Shown: piece after piece, positions 35,345 through 47,517 of the stretch
Numbering within the stretch: position 1 is the stretch's first letter
How the letters are laid out: each line of letters starts with the position of its first letter
Assembly: GCF_905404315.1 (NCBI RefSeq)
Contig: NC_066288.1
Span: 4,216,001 to 4,280,000, forward strand
Direction of reading: 5' to 3'
Source: Leptidea sinapis
Lineage: Eukaryota; Arthropoda; Insecta; Lepidoptera; Pieridae
DNA length: 64,000 bases
Notes under the pieces: model-generated
What the model was told of the DNA's origin: nothing
What the model saw: the letters and a program-made list of their open reading frames with translations, nothing else
Databases searched by the model: none
Translations under genes and position numbers: made by a program

Positions 35345-36414
35345 GGTAAATCATGGTGGTAGATCACTATATTTGTATCATGTATACAAATATAGTGATC
35401 TTTCGTAATAGGTGTTAACATAAACCTACGCGCACATTAAGATATCAGACAAAATTATCTCAGGAGTGACGTATTATCAGTAAATCTCATTCATCTACCA
35501 TCACGCGTGGGACACTGAATATTCATTAATGACGCGAGAAGCTAGGTCAAGGTATTACTTCTGATGAATCTTTAGGCTTTATTTAAATAGTAAACATATT
35601 GATTATTAATATCATGCTATTGGCTAACAAAGTGGTTTTTAATTTAAATACGAGATTTTTTTTACGAATTTATGTACGAGAGCTAAAGATCGGCTTTGGT
35701 AAATGACACAATTGGTAGAACCGTTGATTTTCACCATGGAGCCCCTTTACGCGCCGCTTACCAATAATTACGATTTTCGTATTTATATGTAGGGGGAGGG
35801 GGGGAGCATATAGAGACATGGGGCACATTCATGCAATACCTATATTTAAATACCGAAAAACACTACGCAGTCTGGCACGTCACTAGGATGCATAAGGTAA
35901 TGCGTAAGAATGACATTTGTGACTTGTGACGCCGCTCGCAGTCAGTTCGTCGTTGGGTGTCTTCTTTCTCTTCGCCTTAATAGCGGACACAGGAGCCCCT
36001 TTACCGGGGTCGGTAATGCTCTTATGATTCTACCGGTGTCACAAGAGAGTATGGATTGGGGTGATAATATACGATATCTTACTCCATAGATATATTTCAT
36101 GTTTCTCGCGGACCGCTTTAACGCACATAAAGTATAAGCGGTTTGGATGAAATTTTCTATACGCCGAGTTTTAGGGGTGTATCGAAACCGATCCAATATA
36201 GCTACAGCCGAGTCTATTACCAACCAGTTTTATCGAGTTTGAACACCCTTCATCCTGCAGGTTTCTATTTCTCTGTATGAAGTTTCATCTCACTGTTATG
36301 CGTCAATCTGTTTATCTAACAGCTAACCCACTAATTTCTTAACATGTACAAGCTAGGTACTCTACATTTCACTACGATAATATTATGATTTTATTAAGAA
36401 TTTGTTATTTTTTA
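35345..36414. other. No gene assigned
   Basis: An inverted repeat GTAGATCACTATATTTGTAT / ATACAAATATAGTGATC lies at 35360-35401. Around 35942-36086 a plus-strand frame (QFVVGCLLSLRLNSGHRSPF...) is open for about 48 codons and is GC-richer. I cannot place it. Confidence 0.35.
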
Positions 36415-36605
36415 AACAAATGATTTCAGTTTCGCCTCTACACGAGGCATCCTCAGGCCGTGTTGTCTCACTAAAATCTGGCACGAGACTGAAGTGAAAC
36501 ACGTGTCGAATTGTTTAAAGACAAATATTGGCGGAATTAACACTAAAGAAAACTCAATACATTTGTATAATTATGGATTTCCGCAAAGTAACGCCCACTT
36601 CAATA
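36415..36605 (+). repeat. CTCTACACGAGGCATCC fold-back repeat family, copy
   Basis: TTTCGCCTCTACACGAGGCATCCTCAGG at the left; ACAAATATTGGCGGAATTAA and GATTTCCGCAAAGTAACGCC at the right. Lacks the left arm present at 44978. Confidence 0.7.
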
Positions 36606-36639
36606 AATTTTATTATTTGTTATGTTCATAAATTTTGTT

Positions 36640-36925
36640 TTCAAATTTAATTTGTGTAATTAATCCCAGAAGTGAGGGTTATCACTTTAAAAAATAACAA
36701 ATTGTTTAGATTTTAAAGAGCGACATCTTAATTCAATTTCCTAATATGCAAAATATTGGGGTTGAGCAGGTTACTGTAAAGTAGATCCTGTAGATGACGC
36801 CACAACCTGAGAGTTGAACAAGACATACAAGATTTATCAACGATTGGCTCGAACGGTTGGCTCAGAGGAAAGAGCGCTAGCACGGAACGCGAGAGGTCAT
36901 GGGTTCGAGTCCCGCATCGTTCACA
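36640..36925 (+). repeat. tRNA-like element: body followed by tRNA-like head
   Basis: The body 36640-36850 (AGTGAGGGTTATCACTTTAA, CAACCTGAGAGTTGAACAAG) precedes a 72-nt tRNA-like unit at 36851-36922 (GAACGGTTGGCTCAG...GGGTTCGAGTCCCGC...GTTC). The anticodon loop would read GGA-like in sister copies, but there is no long serine variable arm. Called tRNA-derived, not a tRNA gene. Confidence 0.65.
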
Positions 36926-37054
36926 AATTTGTTTTCAAATTTAATTTGTATTGATTTTAGTAGTCACATCGCAAAACTATCTATGCACCGTAGCGTAATT
37001 CGGTACGACTCGTACTGCGCCCGATGAACACAGAACAACTGTGAAGAAAGAAAA

Positions 37055-37525
37055 AAAGACGTGTGGCACTACCGCGTGTGGGCTACCGCGGTAAAGCTAT
37101 CGCATAGCATTTTTTATCAACTTATGCAATTATAATTATTTATTTATTTTATTTATGCAGTATTTTTATTTAATAAAATTAATTTAAAAAAAAGCAAACA
37201 GGAAGAGAGTAAAATTTAACTTGCAAGATTTGATTACAGACAGACAACGGGACGGGTGAAACTAAATAAAAATGCTTGTCATAATAATAGAAAATAAAAA
37301 ACGTGATAAAAAAAAATTGTTAAAAATCAAGACGTACCCCAGGCTCGAACCTGGGACATTCTGCACCAAAAGCATACGTAATAACCGCTGTTCCACGGCA
37401 ATTGAAATCAACGTGGCGAAATATCTATATACATCTGGTAAGTAAGTGTTAGGTTATTTTCGTTACGGAATTTCTGAATTCGGTCTCCACGCTCAAGGCC
37501 CGCGATAGAAGCTATGCAATAGCTT
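37055..37525 (+). repeat. ~465-bp dispersed repeat with tRNA-like segment (copy B)
   Basis: Direct-orientation match to 18446-18913 across its length, including CAGGCTCGAACCTGGGACAT and CCGCGATAGAAGC...GCAATAGCTTAA. Confidence 0.75.
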
Positions 37526-38095
37526 AATAACTGACGAATTGCCGGTTTTTCTGGTGTTTCATATAGAAATGTAGAAATCAATGTAGGTATCTAAGAGACC
37601 TTTGTAAATCTAATTGTAATAAACATATTCGGCTACAAATAGAACTGACACGTCGCCATATTGATCACAATAATGGCGTCCAGGTAACGAATCACGTACT
37701 CGTTGTGTTTGGATAATTAAATAAACATAATGGTTACCTAACCTACTTTATTTCTTTGACTGCTAGTGGTAATCACCTACTCGCAAGGGTCGGCGGTCAC
37801 GCAATTTTAATATTAGTAGTCCATAATATATTCACGTTGCCCTTCGTCCCACAATCACCATAATAAATTAAAAGCGATAGACGCGAGCATTTCGTAATTT
37901 TATTGGCATAATATGGTCACCAGAATATATTACATAGATGGCGTATAATATACTGAGCATTGAATAGATGAAAAAGTTATGTTATTCTGATATTTTCTCG
38001 TCCTTTTGGAAAAAAAATACATCTATACATCGCATATCGCAAATAGTCGACCCATATTCGCTTTAGATTTAATCAATGTTACAGTGTATTTATAA

Positions 38096-38290
38096 TCTAT
38101 ATATATATATATATATATATAATAAAAATGGTCTTTGTTTGAGGCTCTTTCAAGCCTAAACCACTGATCGTATCGACATGAAACTACCACCATTCGATGC
38201 GATCTTAGATGGTTTATGGCTACTTATATTTTTATTGTTTAATTTATTTCCTTTTAAAATTCGCCTAACAAAGCGGGCGGGAACGACTAG
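38096..38290 (+). mobile_element. Short Helitron-like element (195 bp) with an AT microsatellite
   Basis: TCTATATATAT...(AT about 13) at 38096-38122, then CAAGCCTAAACCACTGATCG. It ends AAAGCGGGCGGGAACGACTAG followed by T. Adjacent to the SINE at 38303. Confidence 0.65.
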
Positions 38291-38302
38291 TAAATAAATA
38301 AA

Positions 38303-38465
38303 TATAGCCCAGTGGTTAGTGACCCTGCCTACCAGTCCCAGGTTTGAATCCCGGTAGGTGCAACCATTTATATGATGAACGAATGAATGAAACGAAACGA
38401 AATGAATGTTTAAGTAATAATAATTTGTGTAAAAGTGTGTCAATATTATATTATTAATCACAAGC
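38303..38465 (+). mobile_element. tRNA-derived SINE (truncated)
   Basis: TATAGCCCAGTGGTTAGTGACC, B-box-like GGTTTGAATCCCGG and GTGTGTCAATATTATATT tail, with an internal GAATGAATGAAACG variation. Same family as 6286. Confidence 0.75.
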
Positions 38466-39797
38466 TGCAAGGTCCAGACTGTATAATGGATCAGTTCTAT
38501 ATTTCAGACATTCAATACTTTAGCAGAATGTGAAGACTAGATTGCTGCGAGAACATTTTTGCAATTTTTTTCAAAAACTCTGGGCAAGCACGTATTTACT
38601 CACCAATCCGCACTAGCTGTACTTTGGTTTTCAAGCGTTAATCTAGTATAATGTCCCTATTATTCGGAACGAGAAGCAATCATTTTCTTAGAAATGTAAC
38701 AACTTTTCTAAACTTTCGTAGGCAAATCTACAAAAGGAGGGAACCGTTCCGCCGATTGGCTTTTTCTTTTATGTTGAAAGCAATTCACTCTGGTTCAGTC
38801 ACCGGTGACAATTTTAAATGCAGCGAATAACTGTCCTCCATCATATTTGTTATAATTTTATCGGCATCACAGTAGACGTAAACGTTTCTGGTAATTCGCA
38901 AAATCATGCGGTGTCCAACGAGCGCAAAGCTTTCAAATCTTCAAATGTACTTGCTTAATATTTGCACTTGGCTTATCAATGCCTAATACAGTTCGAATTC
39001 GCTAGTTAATAACACGACATGTTTCCAATATTTGTTTCGGTACCAGGAGTCTATTGCCCATGTTAATTTGAATGAAGTTGAAGTATTTACCGACATTTTT
39101 ATAATACCAGCCGTGGGAGTGTTTATATTTACTTCGAGCAGGTACATTCTTAGAAGATTCACTATGAAATGTTCTAATGGCAGACTCATATACGTTATAA
39201 TGACTTGTCGAAATAGGGATAACGAATACATCATAATAAAGTTACCTAGACTTCATTTAACACGTAGAAGATCTATGAAAAACCGTGTTTGCATAACAAA
39301 TTCTCAATTCCAAAGTACGTTTCATTCTCAGAGGATAACATGAATGGATTGAGGATGGGAAAAGAATGAAATCTCTGGTTCGGTACAAAACATGTTTTTG
39401 TTTACTTTATCATTAGCATGCGGTGTTGAATGGAACCCGTATGACGAGAGTGGGGCCGGACAGTACCGAGGCAAGCTCATGTCGCCCACACAACATTTTG
39501 TAAAGGTTTCAAGCGCTTAGCTATTTCACATATTGTATTAAGTCCATCACAGACGTAGCAATAATATAAATAATACTATCTGATGCCAAAATTTAAAATC
39601 TTTTTTGTTAATTACGAAATTTCTAGAAGTTCAATCATTGCAACAATTATTTGGTTTTGTAATGAAAAAATGTCACAGCAGCAACTTTCAACAATTATCG
39701 CATACAATGAAAAAATATTAAAGGTCTCGATCTATTTAAAACTATCCTACCTCTAATGTTGTTTTACCTGATTCCTGCCGCCTCCTATTCCATTCCT
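38466..39797. other. No gene assigned
   Basis: The 103-aa frame at 39032-39343 has some protein-like stretches (FIFTSSRYILRRFTMKC) but no family and no splice signals I trust. The rest is unremarkable. Confidence 0.3.
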
Positions 39798-40170
39798 TAA
39801 AGGCCGGCAACGCTCCTGTGATCTATCACCAGAGGAATCACGGGAGTGTTGCCAGCCTTTAAGGTGTACGCGCTTTTTTTGAAAGTAAGTACCCTTGTCG
39901 TATAGTCTTGGAAACACCGCTCAAGAAAGCTCATTCCACAGATTTGTAGTACGTGGAAGAAAGCTCCTTGAAAACCACACTGTGGAGGACCCCCACACAT
40001 CCATATGGTGGGGATGATATCCTAATTTATGGCGCGTCGTGCGAAAAAAGAAAGAAAGAAAAGACACATAATGAAGCGACTTCTCTACGCAACGCCAAGT
40101 GATCCAACCATTCACAAAGCACTGGGTCCTCGACAATTCGAGCTGCTCTGCGTTGCACGCGGTCAAATGG
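39798..40170 (-). mobile_element. Jockey-like LINE ORF2 C-terminal fragment
   Basis: The minus strand carries, in broken frames, the alternating LGYHPHHMDVWGSSTV / LPRTTNLWNELS / FKKSAYTLKAG motifs typical of the ORF2 end, plus CALWMVGSLGVA-type upstream sequence. At 39800-39840 the tail is a short inverted duplication (AAAGGCCGGCAACGCTCCTGTGAT next to its reverse complement). Confidence 0.75.
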
Positions 40171-41059
40171 AAAATATAAAGAAAACTGATTGCATATTTA
40201 CGAGCTCTCCTTTTATATAGCCGAACTGTTTTTGGAATTAAAAACTAGTGGTGAATGTAAGTATGCATAAAATCAGTTTTATAGAATACACATGTGTGAT
40301 ACGTAATAAATATGTTCACGTGTTTGTAATAATGAAATTAACGGCATGATTAGATTATCTATTTGCCATTTAACGGACGCCGTTACTTAGAATACATTAT
40401 AACAGCATACTATGGCAACGTTTTATCAACCTCATTTGCGTAAATATATTGGAAGCTGTTATAACAATTTTTTTTTTAAATCAAATTAATTTATCTTTCA
40501 TAGATAATAACGGTGTTTGAGTTAAATTGCGTTCCTTATTGAGCAACGGCTTCCGGTTGGATCCCACTGTAATACATTTCACGTTTGGGTGTCTGTTGTA
40601 ATTAGGGTATTAGTCGGCAGTCATTAAAAATATAGAGTGAATAAACTTTTGCTAATAAAATCAATACTTTTTAACTGACTTCAAAAAAGGAGGAAATTCT
40701 CAATGCGTCGGTATGTTCTTTTTTATGTTTGCTGCCTCAAAACTTTCGACTGGGTGAACCGAATTTGATAATTCTTTTTTTTATTTGAAAGCTGATGCTT
40801 CTCGTGTGGTCCAATTCTGATAATAACATCCATGAGAAAACCATAAACGTGTTTAATTTGCTATACATACATATAGCAAAGTGGATGATAAATTTACGAA
40901 TAACTCCATATCGCGCCAACCGACTTCGATGATTCTTTTTTTATTGAAAAGGATATAATTCAAAGATAGTTTGGTGAGAGTTTGGTAAGGTCCTGATTAC
41001 CGAATCCATGGTCGAATTGTTAGTTAGTGTACTTCAAATTCACTAAAAATCAAAAATAA

Positions 41060-41695
41060 AAAAAAAATAACAAAAAAACAACCGACTTCAAAATCACTAT
41101 TTCAAAACAATAGATATAATATGCACTAAACAGTACAAAAATAATTGCGTATTTTTATACAATCTATTTTTATACGATCGCGCGTTTTGTTCGAAATTTC
41201 TTGCCTCGCACAGCCACTTTGTGGAATCAACTACCGGCAGCGTTCTTCCCGAACAGATACGACTTAGGGACCTTCAAGAAAAAAGCATACTCCCACCTTA
41301 AAGGCCGGCAACGCATTTCTTGACACACCTGTTGTTGCGGATGTCCATAGGCGGTTGCCTCACCTCTCCCTATCCCGTGAGCCTCTTGCCCGTTTGCCCC
41401 CTCTCATATAAAAAAAAAATTTTAGCAACGATTATTGTAATTTTTGGAGTCGGTGTCATCCAAGATAGGTTTGTAACTACATACATAATTATAGGTGAGA
41501 TGTGCTTGAGTCGTGAGGAGGCGAGAGCGGGTCGCGGCGGAAGAACACCGACTCCAAAAATAACAATAATCGTAATAAGAATTAGATTAATTTATTAGAT
41601 TGTATAAAAATACGCAATTATTTTTAAACTGTTTAATGCATATTATATCTATTGTTTTGAAATAATGTTTTTGAAGTCGGTTGTTTTTTTGTAAA
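41060..41695. mobile_element. Element with ~100-bp inverted arms enclosing a LINE fragment
   Basis: Arms 41060-41165 and 41598-41695 are reverse complements (AACAACCGACTTCAAAA; ATTGCGTATTTTTATACAATCT). Inner arms (ACGATTATTGTAATTTTTGG / CCAAAAATAACAATAATCG) are at 41428 and 41554. The LINE fragment 41210-41405 sits between the outer left arm and the inner pair. Layered fold-back DNA element; boundaries approximate. Confidence 0.65.
41210..41405 (+). mobile_element. Nested jockey-like LINE 3' end
   Basis: CACTTTGTGGAATCAACTACC, CTTAGGGACCTTCAAGAAAA and CTTAAAGGCCGGCAACGC encode the LWNQLP...FKKKAYSHLKGR pattern of an ORF2 terminus. It ends in an A-rich run at 41409. Confidence 0.7.
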
Positions 41696-41879
41696 AATTT
41701 TATTTTAAATAATTTAAGTGTAACAATATTCACATAATATACGGCCTCTGGTTATATTTTATATTCACAAACAAACATTATCTGTCACTCGGATTAATCT
41801 GTTTCACTAATATTATCACTGATTCAAATCTTTAAAGAATCTTAAGCACTTTTAAAACAAAATATGTTCACTCATTTAA

Positions 41880-41965
41880 GTCATCACCGCCGCCCACATT
41901 CTTTTGCAACACCAGAGGAATTTCGGTAGAGGTGCCGGCATTTTATAAGGGTGTACGCGTTTCTT
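41880..41965 (-). mobile_element. Jockey-like LINE tail fragment
   Basis: GTCATCACCGCCGCCCACATTC, TTGCAACACCAGAGGAATTT, GTGTACGCGTTTC. Degenerate. Confidence 0.6.
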
Positions 41966-42365
41966 TGAACGTACACATGTCAATTAATAATAAAATTAAT
42001 TAAACCTACCGAAACAAGCAATTCACAGACAAACCGAATTATACTTTATTGTAAAAATAATATATATCAAAGTGGAAATATCGTGGATGATGACCGGCCG
42101 TCATGAAGTGGCCAATGTTGACGTGAGATTTAACAGTACGGAGCAAAATAGGCGCCCTCTAATTCTGAGACCGGTTTGGGGTCAACGATCCCGGCTAGAA
42201 CACGGCCTGTCTATCGTTTCAAGGTACCTATGTATCAAATGTGCGAGATTATTTCCGCTCCTACACTTTTTTACATTTTTGGGGATCTACAGCCAAAATA
42301 GGTCAACTTATTTTTTTTTGGTAACCACACTATTTACACGACGATGCTTTTCTGTCTGAATGTCA

Positions 42366-43394
42366 AACTCATTTAAGTATCTACAGTATTATTGGCATTA
42401 GACTGTATTCACTGATGTCTGCAGTCTAATGCCACGGTTATGTTTTTATTTATGTATGACAAACTCATTTAGCTACAGCTTTATCCAGTGCTAAACTATT
42501 ACAATTATATTATTCATATCATTCAAATATTTCTACAGTCTAATAATGCCACGGTTATGTTTTTATTTATGTATGACAAACTCATTTAGCTACAGCTTTA
42601 TCCAGTGCTAAACTATTACAATTATATTATTCATATCATTCACTGATGTCTACAATCTAATGCCACGATTAGGTTTTTATTTATGTATGACAAACTCATT
42701 TAGCTACAGCTTTATCCAGTGCTAAACTATTACAATTATATTATTCATATCATTCACTGATGTCTACAATCTAATGCCACGATTAGGTTTTTATTTATGT
42801 ATGACAAACTCATTTAGCTACAGCTTTATCCAGTGCTAAACTATTACAATTATATTATTCATATCATTCACTGATGTCTACAATCTAATGCCACGATTAG
42901 GTTTTTATTTATGTATGACAAACTCATTTAGCTACAGTTTTATCCAGTGCTAAACTATTACAATTATATTATTCAAATCATTCACTGATGTCTACAATCT
43001 AATGCCACGATTAGGATTTTATTTATGTATGACAAACTCATTTAGCTACAGCTTTATCCAGTGCTAAACTATTACAATTATATTATTCATATCATTCACT
43101 GATGTCTACAATCTAATGCCACGATTAGGTTTTTATTTATGTATGACAAACTCATTTAGCTACAGCTTTATCCAGTGCTAAACTATTACAATTATATTAT
43201 TCATATCATTCACTGATGTCTACAATCTAATGCCACGATTAGGTTTTTATTTATGTATGACAAACTCATTTAGCTACAGCTTTATCCAGTGCTAAACTAT
43301 TACAATTATATTATTCATATCATTCACTGATGTCTACAGTTTAATGCCACGATTATGTTTTTATTTATGTATGACAAACTCATTTAGTTACAGC
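42366..43394. repeat. 114-bp satellite/minisatellite array, about 9 units
   Basis: Unit boundary CACTGATGTCTACAATCTAA occurs at 42410, 42641, 42755, 42869, 42983, 43097, 43211 and 43325, with a diverged unit at 42524. Spacing is exactly 114 bp except 117 once. Central units are nearly identical, while the first and last are more diverged. A partial, inverted-flavoured start (TTGGCATTAGACTG ... CAGTCTAATGCC) lies at 42392-42434. No coding. Confidence 0.95.
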
Positions 43395-43560
43395 ATGATC
43401 CAGTGCTATACCAGGATCAACCCTATTAATCACGGAATATTCTTCAGAAGTGCAATAACTGCTAACATATGTCTTGTGTTACTTGTTGCTGTTCATTGGC
43501 CAGGAAGATGTGGCTTAGAGTCGAAAGCCACTGTCCACTCCAGGTCATTGAGCCATCGCA
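43395..43560 (+). CDS. Possible first coding exon ending at a GTAAGT donor
   Basis: ATG at 43395 opens 55 codons with a hydrophobic segment (ANICLVLLVAVHW) reminiscent of a signal peptide or anchor. The frame reaches a consensus donor GTAAGT at 43561. It starts inside the last, diverged satellite unit. No family recognised and no second exon identified. It could be chance. Confidence 0.22.
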
Positions 43561-44111
43561 GTAAGTAGTAACGTGGTATGCATAATTAATTCATAATAAT
43601 TTATGGTCTCAAGCGAAAATATCACATTTAAATAAAACACTTTATTAAATACATCTCTGGTTAACAGGAGTCGCGACACTAATGAGTTGCCATCGTACTA
43701 AATTGCAAAGTTAGCAAAATAAATTGCCAAAAGTCGAGATAAATAAATTGTGGTTATTCAAAACATTTAAAATGTTTAAATTGAGTTGTGTATTAATTAT
43801 TCAAGAGTATTTAATATTATTTAGAAATACGTTGGCAGTGTGACTGTCTTTGACACCTTAAATCCCAAACGAATGGACCTGCTTTGAAGGGTTTTTTTTG
43901 TTTAAAAGCTATGTGATTGATGTTTTGAATTTCCATTCTTTTCAGTTCTTTGCTATAATGGATAGAGGTCTTTATTTATTTTTATTAAGTATTATTTTAA
44001 ATACAGCGGAAATTTTAATTGAATTAACTCCAATTCATATTAATACTATATAATTATTATATTCATATATGTGTGCGTGTAAAGAGTGTAATTTGTTAGT
44101 TGCCCTAATCA

Positions 44112-44360
44112 CCAGTAGCAGGCTCCTTTGCAGAGGATGTCGTCTAGATTATGGGTACTACAACGGCACCTATTTCTGCCGTGAATCAGTAATGTGTAAG
44201 CATTTCTGTGTTACGGTCTGAAGGGCGCCATAGCTAAATTACTGGGCAAATGAGACTTAACATCTTATGTCTCATGGTGACGAGCGCAATTGTAGTGCCG
44301 CTCAGAGTTTTTGAGTTATTCAAGAATCCTGAGCGGCACTGTATTGTAATAGGCAGGCTT
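44112..44360 (+). mobile_element. ~290-bp dispersed retroposon tail (3' truncated)
   Basis: CCAGTAGCAGGCTCCTTTGC to GTATTGTAATAGGCAGG, diverged. Confidence 0.8.
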
Positions 44361-44977
44361 TTTCAAAAAGGTTATTTCAGCTTAAGAAATTCATAGTTAT
44401 GAGTTATTCAGCTTTCAAAAATAAATACCTGAATTTATTCTTAGTTGTTTTGCAATATTTCACTAGGTAGGTACCTGAAAATAACAAACATTTGGTGATT
44501 AAAATGCTGTTCAAACCATGGGATGAGTGTACATGATATTATGACATGTTACAAGCCATCTGTGTGATCTTCCTCCACAATGCAGGCCCTCGGCGCCGAA
44601 GGTGAGGTCCTTCATTTCCAACCAAGTCGCGTCTGGAGTCCTTAATTTTATTATTGTCTATCTTTATTTTTCTCTTATCTTATCGTTATCTTTATTTTCC
44701 GTTATATAACCTTAGCATACAGCCAGACCAAGGTTCGAGCCTCGCAAGAGACGCCCCGTTCCTGTACGCTTACAATTAATACACTTGTCACTCCACTCTT
44801 TAAACAATGAAATGGAAATGCTAGTTGCCAGTTGTGTTGCCAGCCATGGCGCTAATTGGAAAAAAAAACCAAGGCGGTGTGAAAGAACTTTTTCTATGTT
44901 CATCCAAATTTTAGAAAGAACTCCCTTCCTTATCACATAGTATTATGATAGGTTTTTTTTATGTCTGACATAGTTGT

Positions 44978-45208
44978 ACAAATGATTTGAGTTTTCTTTA
45001 GTGTTAATTCCGCCAATATTTGTCCCTAAACAATTCGATACGTGTTTCGCCTCTACACGAGGCATCCTCAGGACGTGTTATCTCGCCAAAATCTGGCACG
45101 TGTCGAATTGCTTAGGGACAAATATTGGCGGAATTAACACTAAATAAAACTCAAATCATTTGTATTGTTACGGATTTCCGCAAAGTAACGCCTACTTCAA
45201 TAAATAGA
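44978..45208. mobile_element. Fold-back element with ~64-bp inverted arms
   Basis: Left arm 44978-45041 (AATGATTTGAGTTTTCTTTA...) and right arm ending 45168 are reverse complements. The centre carries TTTCGCCTCTACACGAGGCATCC, with its own hairpin (CCTC...GAGG). It is the most complete of the four copies and is followed by GATTTCCGCAAAGTAACGCC. Confidence 0.75.
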
Positions 45209-45420
45209 CATAGTTGTGTTAGACGGACGAGCTTAACTATATAAGATACTATAATAAAAAATACGAAAAGACACATCAATGTTAATATTTATACATTTTA
45301 CCATTTAGCACAACTTCGGAAAAGGTTGAACTTTTAAAAATGACGTGGAATTAACTCATTGCCAATCTTTAAAATCAATAGTTAAAGCTTCATCTATAAA
45401 GAAAATATTGTACAATCTAT

Positions 45421-45666
45421 GCAAACTGTTTTTTTTATGGAATAGGAGGACAAACGAGCGGACGGGTCACCTGTTGTTAAGTGATCACCGCCGCCCACAA
45501 TCTCTTGCAACACCAGAGGAATCACAAGAGCGTTGCCGGCCTTTAAGGAAGGTGTACGCGCTTTTTTTGAAGGTACCCATGTCGTATCGTCCCGGAAACA
45601 CCGCACAAGGAAGTTCATTCCACAGCTTGGTAGTACGTGGAAGAAAGCTCCTTGAAAACGACACAT
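45421..45666 (-). mobile_element. Jockey-like LINE ORF2 C-terminus and 3' end
   Basis: A T-run (A tail on the minus strand) and GGTCACCTGTTGTTAAGTGATC, running to GGAAGAAAGCTCCTTGAAAAC. The minus strand encodes the VFRDD...VPSKK end of ORF2 in a broken frame. Confidence 0.75.
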
Positions 45667-46001
45667 CCAGATGTTGCTTTAAAAAATACTCAAAGGCATT
45701 AAAAGAAATGTAAATTAATAAATAAATGAGTTAATAACCAGCTCCTCATATTGATAGATTACAAGTGAACCAGATGGATACAACATGACAACACAAATAG
45801 CTTTCCAGTTACCAGTTCTTGGCCACCTGTTTCAACAAAGATATTTTATTAATATAAATTGCATCAGCTGTCAAACGCACTCTCCAGATATTTCACTACA
45901 AGCTTCAGCCCGTGGCTTCGTCTGTGGTCTTCACAATTAATAACATCTAACTATGTTCTTTTACGCTTTTTGCACTTAATAGTGATTATCATTATTATAA
46001 C

Positions 46002-46435
46002 GCTAAAAATAAGGGATTGCTTGTAACTAATTCTAGTAGGCTTCATAAGATACATAAAAGCTTTAAGGGTAAATGTATGCACTTTTATAATAAAGTCCCA
46101 GCCACTGTTCAGGCATTATCTATAAATAATTTTTTTATAAAAAAAATGGCTCTGTCGTAAATCCTATTACTCCACAGCTGAATATCTAAGTGATCGGACA
46201 GCCTGGGACTAGATTATAATTATATTATAGCGATAGAAATGACTGTACAACATTGTATATTTTTATTGAAAAGAGCGCAAAAAAAGAATGCTGGGAGAGT
46301 TTCTTGCGCCGTTTCTTCTCTCTCAGAGCGCCATTTGTTTCCGAAGCCGTAGCAGTATCTGGTATATTAGAAATGACATCAAAAAGAATTTTAAAGGAAT
46401 CAATTTTGAGAAAATAAATGCCTTTTATGCCTTTA
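46002..46435 (+). mobile_element. LINE ORF2 extreme C-terminus plus 3' UTR (WD-stop family)
   Basis: The start encodes SRLHKIHKSFKGKCMHFYNK-type residues and a broken terminus ending LSDRTAWD-stop near 46213. It is followed by the UTR with TTTCTTCTCTCTCAGAGCGC. Orientation opposite to 23690 and 54745. Confidence 0.75.
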
Positions 46436-46593
46436 TGCCTTTTTACGGGATATATAGGTATTTATAGTAAATCCTGTTATTATAATGTACTCTACAAGTT
46501 ACAAAATGCATGCTAAGCTTCGTTCTAATATGTTCAGTCACATTCGTGTTTGGGTAGCAAACAGCAGATTATTTTAAGAAATTTATACAATTA

Positions 46594-46731
46594 CCCCCAT
46601 ATTCATAATGGTCCGCTAACTTAAAACAGCCGCTAAGGAGTGTTTTTTCTCATTCTGACTTAGGTCAATAGAAGAAGACAGAGTGACAATTAGCAATGCT
46701 TTAAGTTAGCAGACTATTATGAATAAGGGGG
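46594..46731. mobile_element. Palindromic MITE with TTA duplication (PIF/Harbinger-like), copy B, 138 bp
   Basis: CCCCCATATTCATAATGGTC ... ACTATTATGAATAAGGGGG, with TTA on both sides. Homologous to 21545-21683. Confidence 0.75.
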
Positions 46732-46827
46732 TTATTCTCATATCGGTTCTGGACAAATAAAAAATATATATGCAATACTTAATATTGTACTTTTATTATA
46801 TATAGCTGCCAACGCTGGGGTAACCAC

Positions 46828-47090
46828 CTATTGGGCGCCTATTTCCGTGAAGCAGTTATGTGTAAGCATTACTGAATTTCGGTATGAAGGTTGCCATAGC
46901 TAGTGAAATTACTGGGCAAATGAGACTTAACATCTTATGTCTCAAGGTGACGAGCGTAGTTGTAGTGCCGTTCAGAATTTATTGGGGTTTTTCAAGAATC
47001 CTGAGCGGCACTGCATTGTAATGGGCAGGGCGTATCATTAACTATCAGCTGAACGTCCTGCTCGTCTCGTCCTTAATTTCTTCAAAAAAA
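46828..47090 (+). mobile_element. ~290-bp dispersed retroposon tail (5' truncated)
   Basis: Begins within GGGCGCCTATTTCC; ends CGTCTCGTCCTTAATTTCTTC then A-rich. Confidence 0.8.
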
Positions 47091-47148
47091 TATTATCGAC
47101 CATCCTAATTTATACGTTTGTCATAAAACTTAATATATGTATTAAATA

Positions 47149-47517
47149 CTAGTTGACCCGACAGACGTTGTTCTGTATATAATAAATAAAATAATGTTTT
47201 GTATGAATTTGTCAATAATATATCATTATATCAAAAATTACTTCGTAAAATATGCATCCTGCTGTCGTAATGAAATTGTTTCACAGCAGAACTGTCAAAC
47301 CATGCATCAATAAATTCTCTCATAGAAATTATGTATGGACACATCAAAGGAAAAACAAATTTGTTGTTTTTATTTAATTTAGCAGCATTTTCCTATTTAT
47401 TCACCTTTTAAACCTTCCCTGGAGTTCCACAAATAATTCAAGACCAAAATTAGCCAAATCGGTCCAGCGGTTCTCAAGTTTTAGCGAGACTAACGAACAG
47501 CAATTCATTTTTATAGA
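47149..47517 (-). mobile_element. Non-autonomous Helitron (369 bp, reverse orientation)
   Basis: The minus strand starts TCTATAAAAATGAATTGCTG and ends AACGTCTGTCGGGTCAACTAG, followed by T. The 5' half matches 32112-32491. Confidence 0.8.

Noticed and set aside
42366..43394. CRISPR-like array
   Set aside because: Units are contiguous 114-bp tandem repeats without unique spacers, in eukaryotic DNA.
45345..45713. 122-aa plus-strand gene
   Set aside because: It is antisense to a jockey-like LINE 3' end that occurs many times in the window.
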